NCBI RefSeq assembly: GCF_002813245.1 | Contig: NZ_PHUF01000002.1 | Location: forward strand, 248,001 to 312,000 | Reading direction: 5' to 3' | Source: Novosphingobium kunmingense | GTDB lineage: Bacteria; Pseudomonadota; Alphaproteobacteria; Sphingomonadales; Sphingomonadaceae | DNA: 64,000 nucleotides | Part shown: positions 37,643 through 46,253 of the stretch, piece by piece | How positions within the stretch are numbered: position 1 is the stretch's first letter | How the letters are laid out: each line of letters begins with the position of its first letter | Made by a program: the position numbers and the translations under genes | The notes under the pieces: model-generated | What the model saw: only the letters and a program-made list of their open reading frames with translations | What the model was told of the DNA's origin: nothing | Databases searched by the model: none

Positions 37643-38056
37643 TTACTTGTCGACGCCGGCAATCTTGCCCCACTGGCGCGCCGCCGTGTAGCCGAGGTAA
37701 CCGGTGCCGAACAAGGCATAGAGCGGTTCGGGCAGGCCGGTGAGGTACGCGTTCATGCCCCTGGCGATGGCCATCGCGCGGTCGGGGGCAAAGGCGGCGA
37801 GGACGCCCATCGGCAGGGCCCAGAGCAGCAGGACGTAGATCACGTAGAGGAAGCTCGGTCGGGCACGGCTGGTCCAGGGATCGTGCGAACCGGCTTCAGC
37901 GACGATCGCGGACAGGCGGGCGTTGATTTGGGCAAGGTCCTGCGTGCCCTGCAGCGCGAGCAGTTCGAGCTTGGCCTTGTCGCGGGCCGTCTTGTCGGGA
38001 ATGACCTTGTCGATGATCGCGCTGATCGGGCCGATGAGCGCTTCGAGAATCGCCAT
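37643..38056 (-). CDS. 3-TM holin, gene-transfer-agent family
   Basis: The 137-residue protein fits the GTA_holin_3TM family: an N-terminal amphipathic part with IIDKVIPDKTARDKAKLELL, a charged helix, then SRARPSFLYVIYVLLLWALP and a second hydrophobic region around residues 108-126. In Rhodobacter the equivalent lets the cell lyse to release the gene transfer agent. No endolysin, capsid or terminase gene is beside it here. GGAG precedes the ATG at 38056. A much longer overlapping minus-strand frame to 39073 is only the purU complement. Confidence 0.8.
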   Translation of the reverse strand: MAILEALIGPISAIIDKVIPDKTARDKAKLELLALQGTQDLAQINARLSAIVAEAGSHDPWTSRARPSFLYVIYVLLLWALPMGVLAAFAPDRAMAIARGMNAYLTGLPEPLYALFGTGYLGYTAARQWGKIAGVDK

Positions 38057-38269
38057 AATGAGTGCTCCAATTTTCAAGGAGCGATCCAGATAACCAAAAC
38101 GTGCTGTGTAGGAAAATGGTGAGTGTACCGACGTGCCCGGGGCGGAAATCGGCACTGGCGATCCGAACGGGCCAGAGCTGGCAAATTCCCACCTCAGGCT
38201 TGAAAAATCCGCCGACCCGTTCAACGGCTGCACGCGCGCCCATCCGGGCACGTCTTGAGAGGAGATCGC

Positions 38270-39127
38270 GTGAGCGAAGTCTACACATTGCGGGCCCAGT
38301 GCGACGACAGGCCTGGCCTGGTCGCCCGCGTCGCGACCTTCCTGGCGGACCGGGGCTGCAACATCGTCAACTCCGAACAGTTCGACGACCGCGAAGCGAC
38401 GCGCTTCTTCATGCGAGTCGCCTTCGAGCCGGGTGCCGGGCAGGGCTTTGCCGCGCTGCAGGCCGCTTTCGCGCCGATTGCCGCGGACCTTGGCATGGAC
38501 TGGACGCTGCATGACCAGGCGGTGCCCAAGAAGGTCCTGTTGATGGTTTCCAAGTGGGACCATTGCCTCGGCGACCTGCTCTACCGCCAGCGCATCGGCG
38601 AACTGTCGATGGACGTTGTCGGCATCGCCTCCAACCATCCGCAGGACGCTCTGCACACGCCGCTCAATGGCGTAGCGCCCTATCACCATCTGCCGGTTTC
38701 GCCTGACACCAAACCGCAGCAGGAGGCCCGGATAAAGGCGCTGGTCGAAAGCAGCGGCGCCGAACTGATCGTGCTGGCGCGCTACATGCAGATCCTGTCC
38801 GACGACATGGCCGCATTCCTGTCGGGCCGGTGCATCAACATCCACCACAGCTTCCTGCCCGGATTCAAGGGCGCCAAGCCTTATCACCAGGCCTTCGAGC
38901 GCGGGGTCAAGATGATCGGCGCGACGGCGCACTACGTCACCGCCGATCTGGACGAGGGGCCAATCATCCATCAGGACGTCGAGGCGATCAGCCATTCCGA
39001 CACGCCCGACGAACTGGTGCGCAAGGGCCGCGACATCGAACGGCGCGTCCTGGCCGAGGCAGTGCGCCTGCACCTCGAGGATCGCGTCTTCGTCAACGGC
39101 AACCGCACGGTGGTGTTCAAGGGCTGA
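38270..39127 (+). CDS. purU: Formyltetrahydrofolate deformylase
   Basis: PurU hydrolyses 10-formyl-THF to THF and formate, balancing one-carbon pools. The 285-residue protein has an N-terminal ACT domain (CDDRPGLVARVATFLADRGCN, shown as DRPGLVARVATFL) and a formyltransferase-like C-terminal domain. The catalytic residues are in INIHHSFLPGFKGAKPYHQA and TADLDEGPI. The GTG at 38270 has GGAG seven bases before it; the TTG at 38255 is rejected. It is divergent from the holin gene across 213 bases. Confidence 0.95.
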   Translation: MSEVYTLRAQCDDRPGLVARVATFLADRGCNIVNSEQFDDREATRFFMRVAFEPGAGQGFAALQAAFAPIAADLGMDWTLHDQAVPKKVLLMVSKWDHCLGDLLYRQRIGELSMDVVGIASNHPQDALHTPLNGVAPYHHLPVSPDTKPQQEARIKALVESSGAELIVLARYMQILSDDMAAFLSGRCINIHHSFLPGFKGAKPYHQAFERGVKMIGATAHYVTADLDEGPIIHQDVEAISHSDTPDELVRKGRDIERRVLAEAVRLHLEDRVFVNGNRTVVFKG

Positions 39128-39166
39128 GGCGAGGCATGGAGCAGGCGCGGGCTCGTGCCCTCGCCT
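39127..39166 (+). terminator. Imperfect hairpin after purU
   Basis: AGGCGAGG (39127-39134) pairs with CCTCGCCT (39159-39166), and an inner GAGC/GCTC adds pairs. The loop is large. It lies between purU and the minus-strand tRNA-Pro and could end the purU transcript. Confidence 0.4.
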
Positions 39167-39190
39167 GACGTCGCCAAGTTTTCAGGAAAT

Positions 39191-39267
39191 TGGTCGGGAC
39201 GAGAGGATTCGAACCTCCGACCCCCACACCCCCAGTGTGATGCGCTACCAGGCTGCGCTACGTCCCG
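39191..39267 (-). tRNA. tRNA-Pro (anticodon GGG)
   Basis: A complete 77-base cloverleaf with encoded CCA on the minus strand. The acceptor stem CGGGACG pairs with CGTCCCG. The anticodon stem CACAC/GTGTG encloses TGGGGGT, giving GGG. It has a good promoter about 45 bases upstream. Confidence 0.97.
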
Positions 39268-39312
39268 ACCGGTTCCGTTGATCCCGCTGGGCAGCAGGAC
39301 CGAGGAGCCGCG

Positions 39313-39341
39313 CCTATAGGCACCGGGTGAGGGCTTGGCAA
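39313..39341 (-). promoter_or_regulatory. Promoter of tRNA-Pro(GGG)
   Basis: On the minus strand TTGCCA (39341-39336) and TATAGG (39318-39313) are exactly 17 bases apart, about 46 bases before the tRNA 5' end. The -10 equals that proposed for rpmF (9061-9066). Confidence 0.65.
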
Positions 39342-39525
39342 GCCGCCGCGCGCGGCAAAAAGGGCACACTTGAACCTGGGTGCTGCGTCGCCATCTGCAC
39401 CGTGCCGGGCGGCACGGGTGGCCGGGGCGGCGCGTTGCTATCACCCACCATTGCTGCTAGGCGCGCGCAATCGCGTCCGGGGCGGCCCGGACCAACCGCT
39501 TTACAAGGCTACAGTCGCAACCGTC

Positions 39526-39861
39526 ATGACCGCTTCCTCCCTTTCCCTGTTCGCCTCGGCCGCTGCGGCCGGATCGCCTCCCGGCTGGGTCAGCTTCCTG
39601 CCGCTGGTCGGCATGTTCCTGATCTTCTGGTTCCTGATCCTGCGCCCGCAGATGAAGCGCCAGAAGGATCTGCAAGCGAAGATCGGCGGGCTGAAAAAGG
39701 GCGACCAGGTGCTGACCGCCGGCGGACTGCTCGGCAAGATCGTCAGGGTCGATGAAAACTACGTCGATCTCGAACTTGGCCCGAACATCAAGGTCAAGGC
39801 GCTGCGCTCGACAATTGCGGATGTCGTTCCGCCCACCGGCACCAGCCCGGCGAACGACTGA
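39526..39861 (+). CDS. yajC: Preprotein translocase accessory subunit YajC
   Basis: YajC is a small inner-membrane partner of SecD and SecF. The 111-residue protein has one membrane helix (about residues 22-44, WVSFLPLVGMFLIFWFLILRP) and the soluble MKRQKDLQAKIGGLKKGDQV segment typical of the family. The ATG at 39526 gives the expected N-terminus; an upstream frame from 39370 is rejected. It is first in yajC-secD-secF with 31 bases before secD. Confidence 0.95.
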   Translation: MTASSLSLFASAAAAGSPPGWVSFLPLVGMFLIFWFLILRPQMKRQKDLQAKIGGLKKGDQVLTAGGLLGKIVRVDENYVDLELGPNIKVKALRSTIADVVPPTGTSPAND

Positions 39862-39892
39862 CCTTTCCGGTCCGTAGCGAAAGCGATTCCCG

Positions 39893-41497
39893 ATGCTCGA
39901 TTTTCCCCGCTGGAAACAGGCCTGGCTCTGGTTCATCACCCTGGCCTGCGCCCTCGCGGCACTGCCTTCGATCTTTTCGGTCGCGGGCCTGCCCTGGCCG
40001 TCCGCGCTGCCCAATCCCAAGATCAACCTCGGCCTCGACCTTGCTGGCGGCAGCCATCTGCTGCTCGAGGCGAGCACCGACCAGGTGCGCCGCCAGCGGC
40101 TCGATTCGATGGAAGAGGAAGTGCGCAACCGCCTGCGCCAGGCCGAGCCGCAGATCCAGATCGGCGACATTTCGACGCGCGACGGGTCGGTCAGCTTCAT
40201 GCTCCAGGACCCGGCGCAGATCGACGCAGCGCGCGAACAGTTGCAGACCCTGACCCAGGGCGCCGGGATGACCGGCCAGCGTGACTGGGATCTCCAGGTG
40301 CTCGACGGCAACCGCATCGTCCTGACCCCGACCGAAGCCGGGCTCAAGCTTGCGGTCACCCAGGCGATGGAAACCGCCACCGAAGTGGTGCGCAAGCGCA
40401 TCGACGCGCTGGGCACGCGCGAACCGACGATCATCCGCCAGGGCGACGACCGGATCGTGGTGCAGGTGCCGGGCCTCAAGGACCCGGCGGCGCTCAAGGA
40501 TCTGCTCGGCCAGACCGCCAAGCTTGAATTCAAGCTGGTCGATACGACCGCCAATCCCGCCGAACTGGCGCAGGGGATCGCCCCGCCGGGCGCCGAGATC
40601 GTCTATTATGCAGATCCGGCCAAGGATGGTGCGCAGCCGATCGCGGTGCGCCGCCTCGGCGGGATCAAGGGCGATCAGCTTTCCAATGCGCAGGCCGGCA
40701 ACAACCAGCAGAACAACCAGCCGGTGGTCAACATCACCTTCGACCAGCAGGGCGGGGCCAAGTTCGCCAAGCTGACGACCGAGAACGTCAACCGACCCTT
40801 TGCCATCATCCTTGACGGCAAGGTGCTGTCGGCGCCGAACATCAACGAACCGATCATCGGCGGAACCGCGCAGATTTCGGGCAGCTTCACGGCGGAAACT
40901 GCCAACCAGCTGGCCATCGCACTGCGCTCGGGCGCGCTGCCGGTCGACCTCAAGGTGGTCGAGGAGCGCACGGTCGGTCCCGACCTTGGTGCGGATTCGA
41001 TCGAGAAGGGCATGATCGCCTTCGGCGTGGGCACGCTCGTGCTGATGGCCTTCATGCTGTTTACCTACGGCCGCTTCGGTGTTTACACCTGCACCGCGCT
41101 GATCCTCAACACGCTCATGATCCTCGGCATCATGGCGGTGATCGGAACCACGCTTACCTTGCCGGGCATCGCCGGGTTCGTGCTCACCATCGGTGCGGCG
41201 GTCGACGCCAACGTGCTGATCAACGAACGCATCCGCGAAGAACGCGCGCGCGGCCGCAAGGTCGTCCAGGCCGTGGAATTCGGTTACTCCGAAGCCCGCA
41301 GCGCCATCTTCGACGGCAACATCACCAACGTCATCGCCGCGACGCTGATGTTCCTGATCGGCTCCGGCCCGGTCAAGGGCTTTGCCGTCGTGCTGATGAT
41401 CGGCATCGCCACCTCGGTCTTCACCGCGGTGACCCTGACCCGCATGTGGGTTGCCGGCTGGCTGCGCAGGGCGCGCCCGACCGAGCTGGTGCTGTAA
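39893..41497 (+). CDS. secD: Protein translocase subunit SecD
   Basis: SecD with SecF uses the proton motive force to complete protein export. The 534-residue protein has an N-terminal helix, a large periplasmic domain (KINLGLDLAGGSHLLLE near the start), and five C-terminal helices, including GAAVDANVLINERIREE, a conserved RND-family motif. It ends with MWVAGWLRRARPTELVL. Size is near the alphaproteobacterial norm. It is separated from secF by 12 bases. Confidence 0.96.
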   Translation: MLDFPRWKQAWLWFITLACALAALPSIFSVAGLPWPSALPNPKINLGLDLAGGSHLLLEASTDQVRRQRLDSMEEEVRNRLRQAEPQIQIGDISTRDGSVSFMLQDPAQIDAAREQLQTLTQGAGMTGQRDWDLQVLDGNRIVLTPTEAGLKLAVTQAMETATEVVRKRIDALGTREPTIIRQGDDRIVVQVPGLKDPAALKDLLGQTAKLEFKLVDTTANPAELAQGIAPPGAEIVYYADPAKDGAQPIAVRRLGGIKGDQLSNAQAGNNQQNNQPVVNITFDQQGGAKFAKLTTENVNRPFAIILDGKVLSAPNINEPIIGGTAQISGSFTAETANQLAIALRSGALPVDLKVVEERTVGPDLGADSIEKGMIAFGVGTLVLMAFMLFTYGRFGVYTCTALILNTLMILGIMAVIGTTLTLPGIAGFVLTIGAAVDANVLINERIREERARGRKVVQAVEFGYSEARSAIFDGNITNVIAATLMFLIGSGPVKGFAVVLMIGIATSVFTAVTLTRMWVAGWLRRARPTELVL

Positions 41498-41509
41498 GGA
41501 CCGACACAG

Positions 41510-42487
41510 ATGAAACTTCTCAAGCTCGTCCCCGACAACACCAACATCCGCTTTCTGCGCTGGCGCCTCCCGTTCTACGTGATCAGCCTGTTGCTGATGG
41601 TGGCATCGATCACGCTGGTGGCAACCCGCGGCCTCAACCTGGGGGTCGATTTCGTCGGCGGCCAGATGATCCGCGTCACCTTCGTCAACAGCGCCGAAGC
41701 GCCGGTCGCCCAGCTGCGCGAAGAGGTCGGCCGGCTTGGCTATGGCGAGCCGACGATCCAGCAATTCGGCAAGCCCAACGAAATCTCGATCCGCATGCAT
41801 CTGCCCGAAGGCGGGGAAAAGGACGCGTCGCTGGCCGATGCCATGTCCAAACGGATTGTCGCCGACATCAAGTCGAAGCACCCGGATGCGCGCCTCGACG
41901 GCGTGGATTCGGTGTCGGGCAAGGTTTCGGGCGAACTGTTCAAGACCGGCATGCAGGCCTTGATCGCGGCGATGGTCGCGATCTCGATCTACATCTGGAT
42001 ACGCTTCGAATGGCAGTTCGGTATCGGCGCGCTGTTCGCCCTGACCCACGACGTGACCCTGACGCTCGGAATGTTCGCGCTGACCCAGCTGGAATTCGAT
42101 CTCAACATCGTCGCGGCGGTCCTGACGCTGATCGGATACTCGCTCAACGATACCATCGTGGTCTATGACCGCATCCGCGAAAACCTGCGCAAGTATCGCC
42201 GGATGCCGCTGCCCGAACTGCTCGATCTCTCGGTCAACGAGACGCTGAGCCGGACCATCGTCACCTCTTCGTCGGTGCTGATTACGCTGCTTGCCCTGCT
42301 GCTGCTTGGCCCGAACGTGATCTTCGGCTTCACCGCGGCGATCACATTGGGCATCTTCGTCGGCACCTACAGCTCGATCTACATGTCGGCGCCGATCCTG
42401 ATCTGGCTCAAGGTCAACCCGTCGAGCTTCGTGCCGACCGAGAGCGCGGTCGACAAACAGGAACGCCTGGCGCGCGAGCGGGGCTAA
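41510..42487 (+). CDS. secF: Protein translocase subunit SecF
   Basis: SecF is the partner of SecD in the inner membrane. The 325-residue protein has RGLNLGVDFVGGQMIRVTF after the first helix, and the RND-type TLIGYSLNDTIVVYDRIREN motif near residue 205. Six membrane segments are visible. The start follows GGACCGACACAG, and the end shares CTAA with the convergent glycosyltransferase gene. yajC, secD and secF form one transcript. Confidence 0.96.
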   Translation: MKLLKLVPDNTNIRFLRWRLPFYVISLLLMVASITLVATRGLNLGVDFVGGQMIRVTFVNSAEAPVAQLREEVGRLGYGEPTIQQFGKPNEISIRMHLPEGGEKDASLADAMSKRIVADIKSKHPDARLDGVDSVSGKVSGELFKTGMQALIAAMVAISIYIWIRFEWQFGIGALFALTHDVTLTLGMFALTQLEFDLNIVAAVLTLIGYSLNDTIVVYDRIRENLRKYRRMPLPELLDLSVNETLSRTIVTSSSVLITLLALLLLGPNVIFGFTAAITLGIFVGTYSSIYMSAPILIWLKVNPSSFVPTESAVDKQERLARERG

Positions 42488-43665
42488 TCCCGCCGCGCCA
42501 GCCGCGTCCAATGGGCTACCAGCGCCTCGGCATTGGCCTCCCAGCTCCACGCTGAAACGGCTGCGCTGACTGCTTCGGGCGCCGGCTTGTCCGTCAAAAT
42601 CGCGCGCACCGCCGCCGCTATCGCGGCGCCGTCGCGCGCGACCATCCGCCCACAGGCCGGATCGCTCAGAAGTTCCCGTGCGCCCGGAATCGGGGTCGTC
42701 ACGACGGGCGTTCCGCAGGCCAGCGCCTCGACCCAGGCGTTGGCCAGTCCCTCGCTCGCCGTAGGCAGGACGAAGACATCGGCCGCGTTGAGGATGATCG
42801 GCATATCGCCATGCGGCACCGGACCGAGGAAATGCACCCGCCGCCTGATGCCGAGCCGGTCGACCAGGTTCTTCAGCGCGTTTTCGTCCGGGCCGGTCCC
42901 GGCAATCAACAGGATTGCATCGGGAAGCCCCCTCAGCGCCTCTAACGCGAAGCGCTGGCCCTTGCGTTCGATCAGCGCACCGACGCAGGCAAGGATGGGG
43001 AAATCGCGCGGCAGGCCAAGCTGGTCGCGGCACAGCCGCCGGTCATAGGGCCGGAACAGGTCGGCGTTGATGCCGGTGCGGTGGACGGCGATCCTGTCGC
43101 GCGGCATGCCGAGAGCAACCATGTCCTCGACCAGGCCCTGCGACACAGCGAGCATTCCGTCTGCAGCACGGCCCGCTGCCAGGATCTGCTCGCGCGTGGC
43201 GGGGGCGGTGCCCCAGTGGTGGATGTCGGAGCCGCGCGCCTTTATCGAAACCGGCAGTCCCAGCGCTTCGCCAATGGCGATGGCGGCCGGTCCGTCGGGA
43301 TAGAAGAACTGCGCGTCGATGACATCGAACGGCGCCTCGGCGTGAAGCTGGCGTGCAAGGGGCAGGACTCCTCGCACCTCGGCCCGCGCGTTGCGATGGG
43401 CGCCGATGCTGGGAACCAGGCGGAAATGCGGGCGCAGCACGGTGACGCCGCCGCGCTCCTCGCGCCCCGGAAGCCGGGAAAGGGCTGCGTAACGGGTGTG
43501 AAGCGAGAGGGGGAAAGGCGGAATGCCCAGCGGGTTGACCATGACCAGGTCGACGTCCTTGCGGCGCATCACGGCCTGCATCTGGCGCTCGACGAACACG
43601 CCGAAGTTGGGGGTCTGCTCGTTGGGGTAGAGGGTCGATAGCGACAGGACCCGAAGGGCCGTCAC
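42484..43665 (-). CDS. Glycosyltransferase family 4 protein
   Basis: The 393-residue GT-B enzyme belongs to glycosyltransferase family 4/1 type. It begins LRVLSLSTLYPNEQTPNFGVFVERQM. The C-terminal donor-binding part has VGALIERKGQRF, IAGTGPDENALK, and the E-x7-E motif in LPTASEGLANAWVEALACGTPVV. It would add a sugar from a nucleotide donor to an exported glycan or lipid; the acceptor is unknown. Its start overlaps the XRE regulator stop by ATGA, so the regulator and the enzyme are translationally coupled. Confidence 0.93.
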   Translation of the reverse strand: MTALRVLSLSTLYPNEQTPNFGVFVERQMQAVMRRKDVDLVMVNPLGIPPFPLSLHTRYAALSRLPGREERGGVTVLRPHFRLVPSIGAHRNARAEVRGVLPLARQLHAEAPFDVIDAQFFYPDGPAAIAIGEALGLPVSIKARGSDIHHWGTAPATREQILAAGRAADGMLAVSQGLVEDMVALGMPRDRIAVHRTGINADLFRPYDRRLCRDQLGLPRDFPILACVGALIERKGQRFALEALRGLPDAILLIAGTGPDENALKNLVDRLGIRRRVHFLGPVPHGDMPIILNAADVFVLPTASEGLANAWVEALACGTPVVTTPIPGARELLSDPACGRMVARDGAAIAAAVRAILTDKPAPEAVSAAVSAWSWEANAEALVAHWTRLARRD

Positions 43666-44234
43666 AGTTTGCGCACCAGCATTTCCGCTACCGCGATCCA
43701 GGCCGGTCGCTCGACCACGATCTGGCGGTGACCGGCATCGGGTGGCAGGATGGCAATGCGGCTTTCGTCGCGGTCGATCATTCGGCCGAAGGCGAAACGA
43801 CCGCCAGGGCGGGGGGCCAGCACGTCGCGGTTGAGGACGCGGGCAAAGTCGGCCGCCTCGATCCGCCGCAGCCAGACCTGGTCGCCGGCGCGGTACTGGC
43901 CGACCGGCACCTCGACGGCCAGAGCCATTACGCCTTCGCTGCCGGCCAGGACCGAGGGCAGGATCGCGTCGCGCGGCGCTGTCAGTGCCTCAGCGCCGTC
44001 GTCCGTCAGCCGGGCGACATAGCTTGGCATCGCGGCCACCTCGCCGCGCACGAGCAGCTCGGATTCGACGTCGAGCGCTGCGGCGATGCGGTTCATCCAG
44101 GTCAGGGATAGCTGGCGCGTTCCGGTCTCGAGCCGGCCGATCGTCTGCGCCGTGGTCGGCGGCGAGCAGCGCGCCGCCACATCGGCAAGGGTCAGGCCCT
44201 TTTCCCGGCGGATATGACGGATCCGGTTGATCAT
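43662..44234 (-). CDS. XRE-family repressor with degenerate S24-like domain
   Basis: The 190-residue protein has an N-terminal HTH (residues 1-60, IRHIRREKGLTLADVAARC and TIGRLETGTRQLS). Its C-terminal part resembles the S24 fold (VEVPVGQYRAGDQVWLRR and a terminal FGRMIDRDESRIAIL), but the Ser and Lys of the catalytic dyad are missing, so self-cleavage is not expected. It probably autoregulates: a perfect palindrome lies just upstream. It is cotranscribed with the glycosyltransferase gene downstream. Regulation of glycan synthesis is inferred from that pairing. Confidence 0.82.
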   Translation of the reverse strand: MINRIRHIRREKGLTLADVAARCSPPTTAQTIGRLETGTRQLSLTWMNRIAAALDVESELLVRGEVAAMPSYVARLTDDGAEALTAPRDAILPSVLAGSEGVMALAVEVPVGQYRAGDQVWLRRIEAADFARVLNRDVLAPRPGGRFAFGRMIDRDESRIAILPPDAGHRQIVVERPAWIAVAEMLVRKL

Positions 44235-44244
44235 TCATGCCTCG

Positions 44245-44265
44245 CTTGAACCATATTGGTTCAAG
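44245..44265. promoter_or_regulatory. Perfect operator palindrome upstream of the XRE gene
   Basis: CTTGAACCA-tat-TGGTTCAAG has two 9-bp arms and lies 11-31 bases before the XRE start codon. It covers the predicted transcription start. This is the best operator-like site in the window and is most simply the site of the XRE protein itself. Confidence 0.7.
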
Positions 44266-44293
44266 ATATTGCCCGAAACACTCCTGTCGGCAA
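44266..44293 (-). promoter_or_regulatory. Promoter of the XRE-glycosyltransferase operon
   Basis: On the minus strand TTGCCG (44293-44288) and CAATAT (44271-44266) are 16 bases apart. The start of transcription would fall inside the palindrome at 44245-44265. Confidence 0.45.
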
Positions 44294-44306
44294 GCGCTTT
44301 CGCGGA

Positions 44307-46097
44307 TCAGCCTTCGACAAGCTCGGCAAGGTTCAGCCAGCGTTCCTCGGCCGCGTCCTTTTCGCCGCGGGCGGTCTCGATCGCCCGGGTGAGTGAAGCG
44401 AAGCGGGCAGGGTCGCGAGTGTAGAGCGCGGGGTCGGCCATTTCTTTCTCGTCGCGCGCGATCTGGGCGAGGAGTTCCTCGATCCGCGCCGGCAGCAGCT
44501 CGTAGTCGCGCTGGTCCTTGTAACTGAGCTTGCCTTTGCGCGGCGTCGACGCGGCGGCGGCGACTGGGGCCTCTGCGGCAGGCTTGGCCGCAGTTTTCAC
44601 GGCACCGGTTCGCTGGGTCCGCTTGGCCTCCCAGTCGGCATAGCCGCCGGCAATGACATCGACCTTGCCGCTGCCGTCCAGACCCAGAGTAACTGTCACC
44701 GTGCGGTCGAGGAAATCGCGATCGTGGCTGACGATCAGCACGGTTCCGTCGTAATCGGCGATCACTTCCTGCAGCAGGTCGAGCGTTTCGAGGTCGAGGT
44801 CGTTGGTCGGCTCGTCGAGCACCAGGAGGTTCGATTTGCGGGCAAACTCGCGGGCCAGCAGAAGGCGTGACTGTTCGCCGCCCGACAGCGTGCCGACCCG
44901 CGCATCGACGAGGCCCGGGTCGAACAGGAAGTCCTTGAGATAGCCCTGGATGTGCTTGCGTACGCCGCGCACGTCGATCCAGTCGCCTCCTTCGGCAAGC
45001 ACGTCGCGCACGCGCTTTTCTGGGCTGAGAAGGCTGCGTTGCTGGTCGATCATCACGCCGTGCAGCGTCTTGGCGAGCGTCACGGTCCCGCTGTCTGGTT
45101 GCAGTTCGCCGGTCAGCAGCTTGAGCAGCGTGGTCTTGCCCGAACCGTTGGCGCCGACAAGCCCGATCCGGTCGCCGCGCTGGATGCGCAGCGAAAAATC
45201 CTTGATGATCGTGCGGTCGCCAAACCTCTTGGTGACCTTGTCGGCGGTGATCACCGACTTGGTCTTCACGTCGTCGACCGCCAGTTTCATCTTGGCCGCG
45301 CCCTGCGGGTTCAACATGGCGGCACGCTGGGCGCGCATTTCCCACAGCTTTTCGAGCCGGCCCTGGTTGCGCTTGCGCCGCGCGGTGACGCCGCGTTCCA
45401 GCCAGTGCGCCTCGATCTTGAGCTTGGCGTCGAGCTTGTCGGCCGCGCGCGCCTCCTCGGCGTAGACCTGTTCCATCCACGCCTCGTAACCGCCGAAGCC
45501 CACGTCCTTGCGGCGCAGCGCCCCCCGGTCGAGCCAGATCGTCGCCTTGGTCAGGCGCTCGAGAAAAGTGCGGTCGTGGCTGATCGTCACGAAGGCACCG
45601 GTGTAGCGTTGCAGCCACCCTTCCAGCCAGTCGATCGCGGCCAGATCAAGGTGGTTGGTCGGCTCGTCCAGCAAGAGCAGGTCGGGATCGCTGGCAAGCG
45701 CGCGGGCGAGGGACGCACGGCGGCGTTCGCCCCCGCTGGCGCTCGCTGCGCTGCGGCCAAGGTCGATGCCAAGCTGGCCGGCGATTGCCTCGACCTCGTG
45801 CCTGGGTGGGGCGTCCTTGCCGGCCAGGGCAAAGTCCATCAGCGTGTCGTAACCTGTGAAGAAGGGATCCTGCTCCAGCATGACGATCCGGGTGCCCGGC
45901 TGGATCGAGCGGGTGCCCTTGTCGGCTTCGATCTCGCCTGCGATCAGCTTGAGCATGGTGGTCTTTCCCGCGCCGTTGCGGCCGATCAGTGCGAGCCGGT
46001 CGCGCGGGGCGATGGCGAGGTCGAGATCGCGGAACAGCCAGCCCGATCCCTGGTGCAGGCTGAGGTTCTCCCAGGACAGGATCGGTGCGGCGGCCAT
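44307..46097 (-). CDS. Uup-type ABC-F ATPase
   Basis: This 596-residue ABC-F protein has two ATP-binding cassettes, with Walker A motifs LIGRNGAGKTT and LVGANGSGKTT, signatures SASGGERRR and TLSGGEQSR, and Walker B LLLDEPTNHLD and LVLDEPTNDLD. The C-terminal tail (about 515-596) is a coiled coil after an Ala/Pro/Lys linker, as in Uup, which binds DNA and affects transposon excision and ribosome work in E. coli. A ribosomal role is possible too. It lies upstream of the XRE gene on the same strand, with its own start. Confidence 0.92.
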   Translation of the reverse strand: MAAAPILSWENLSLHQGSGWLFRDLDLAIAPRDRLALIGRNGAGKTTMLKLIAGEIEADKGTRSIQPGTRIVMLEQDPFFTGYDTLMDFALAGKDAPPRHEVEAIAGQLGIDLGRSAASASGGERRRASLARALASDPDLLLLDEPTNHLDLAAIDWLEGWLQRYTGAFVTISHDRTFLERLTKATIWLDRGALRRKDVGFGGYEAWMEQVYAEEARAADKLDAKLKIEAHWLERGVTARRKRNQGRLEKLWEMRAQRAAMLNPQGAAKMKLAVDDVKTKSVITADKVTKRFGDRTIIKDFSLRIQRGDRIGLVGANGSGKTTLLKLLTGELQPDSGTVTLAKTLHGVMIDQQRSLLSPEKRVRDVLAEGGDWIDVRGVRKHIQGYLKDFLFDPGLVDARVGTLSGGEQSRLLLAREFARKSNLLVLDEPTNDLDLETLDLLQEVIADYDGTVLIVSHDRDFLDRTVTVTLGLDGSGKVDVIAGGYADWEAKRTQRTGAVKTAAKPAAEAPVAAAASTPRKGKLSYKDQRDYELLPARIEELLAQIARDEKEMADPALYTRDPARFASLTRAIETARGEKDAAEERWLNLAELVEG

Positions 46098-46253
46098 GGT
46101 GCGCGCGACCTAGGGGCAGTGCCTTTCCTTGACAAGAGCGGGTGTCGTCCACAGCGCCGCGGGTTTCATCCATCGTGCCTATCTGCCATGGTTGCCGCAG
46201 TGCCCGGCAAGGCGCGTTTCGATCACTAACCCTGCAAGGATCATGAGCTTCCG

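Noticed and set aside
37643..39073. Minus-strand open frame of 476 codons spanning the holin and purU
   Set aside because: Only its last 137 codons form the holin; the rest is antisense to purU, which has intact catalytic motifs.
39794..43033. Minus-strand open frame of about 1079 codons over secD, secF and part of the glycosyltransferase
   Set aside because: It is antisense to secD/secF, has Arg/Gly/Asp-rich unpatterned sequence and no recognisable domain. High-GC genes give long antisense frames.
46129..46134. TTGACA upstream of the D-amino acid transaminase gene
   Set aside because: A perfect -35 sequence, but no acceptable -10 lies 16-18 bases downstream, so I do not call a promoter.
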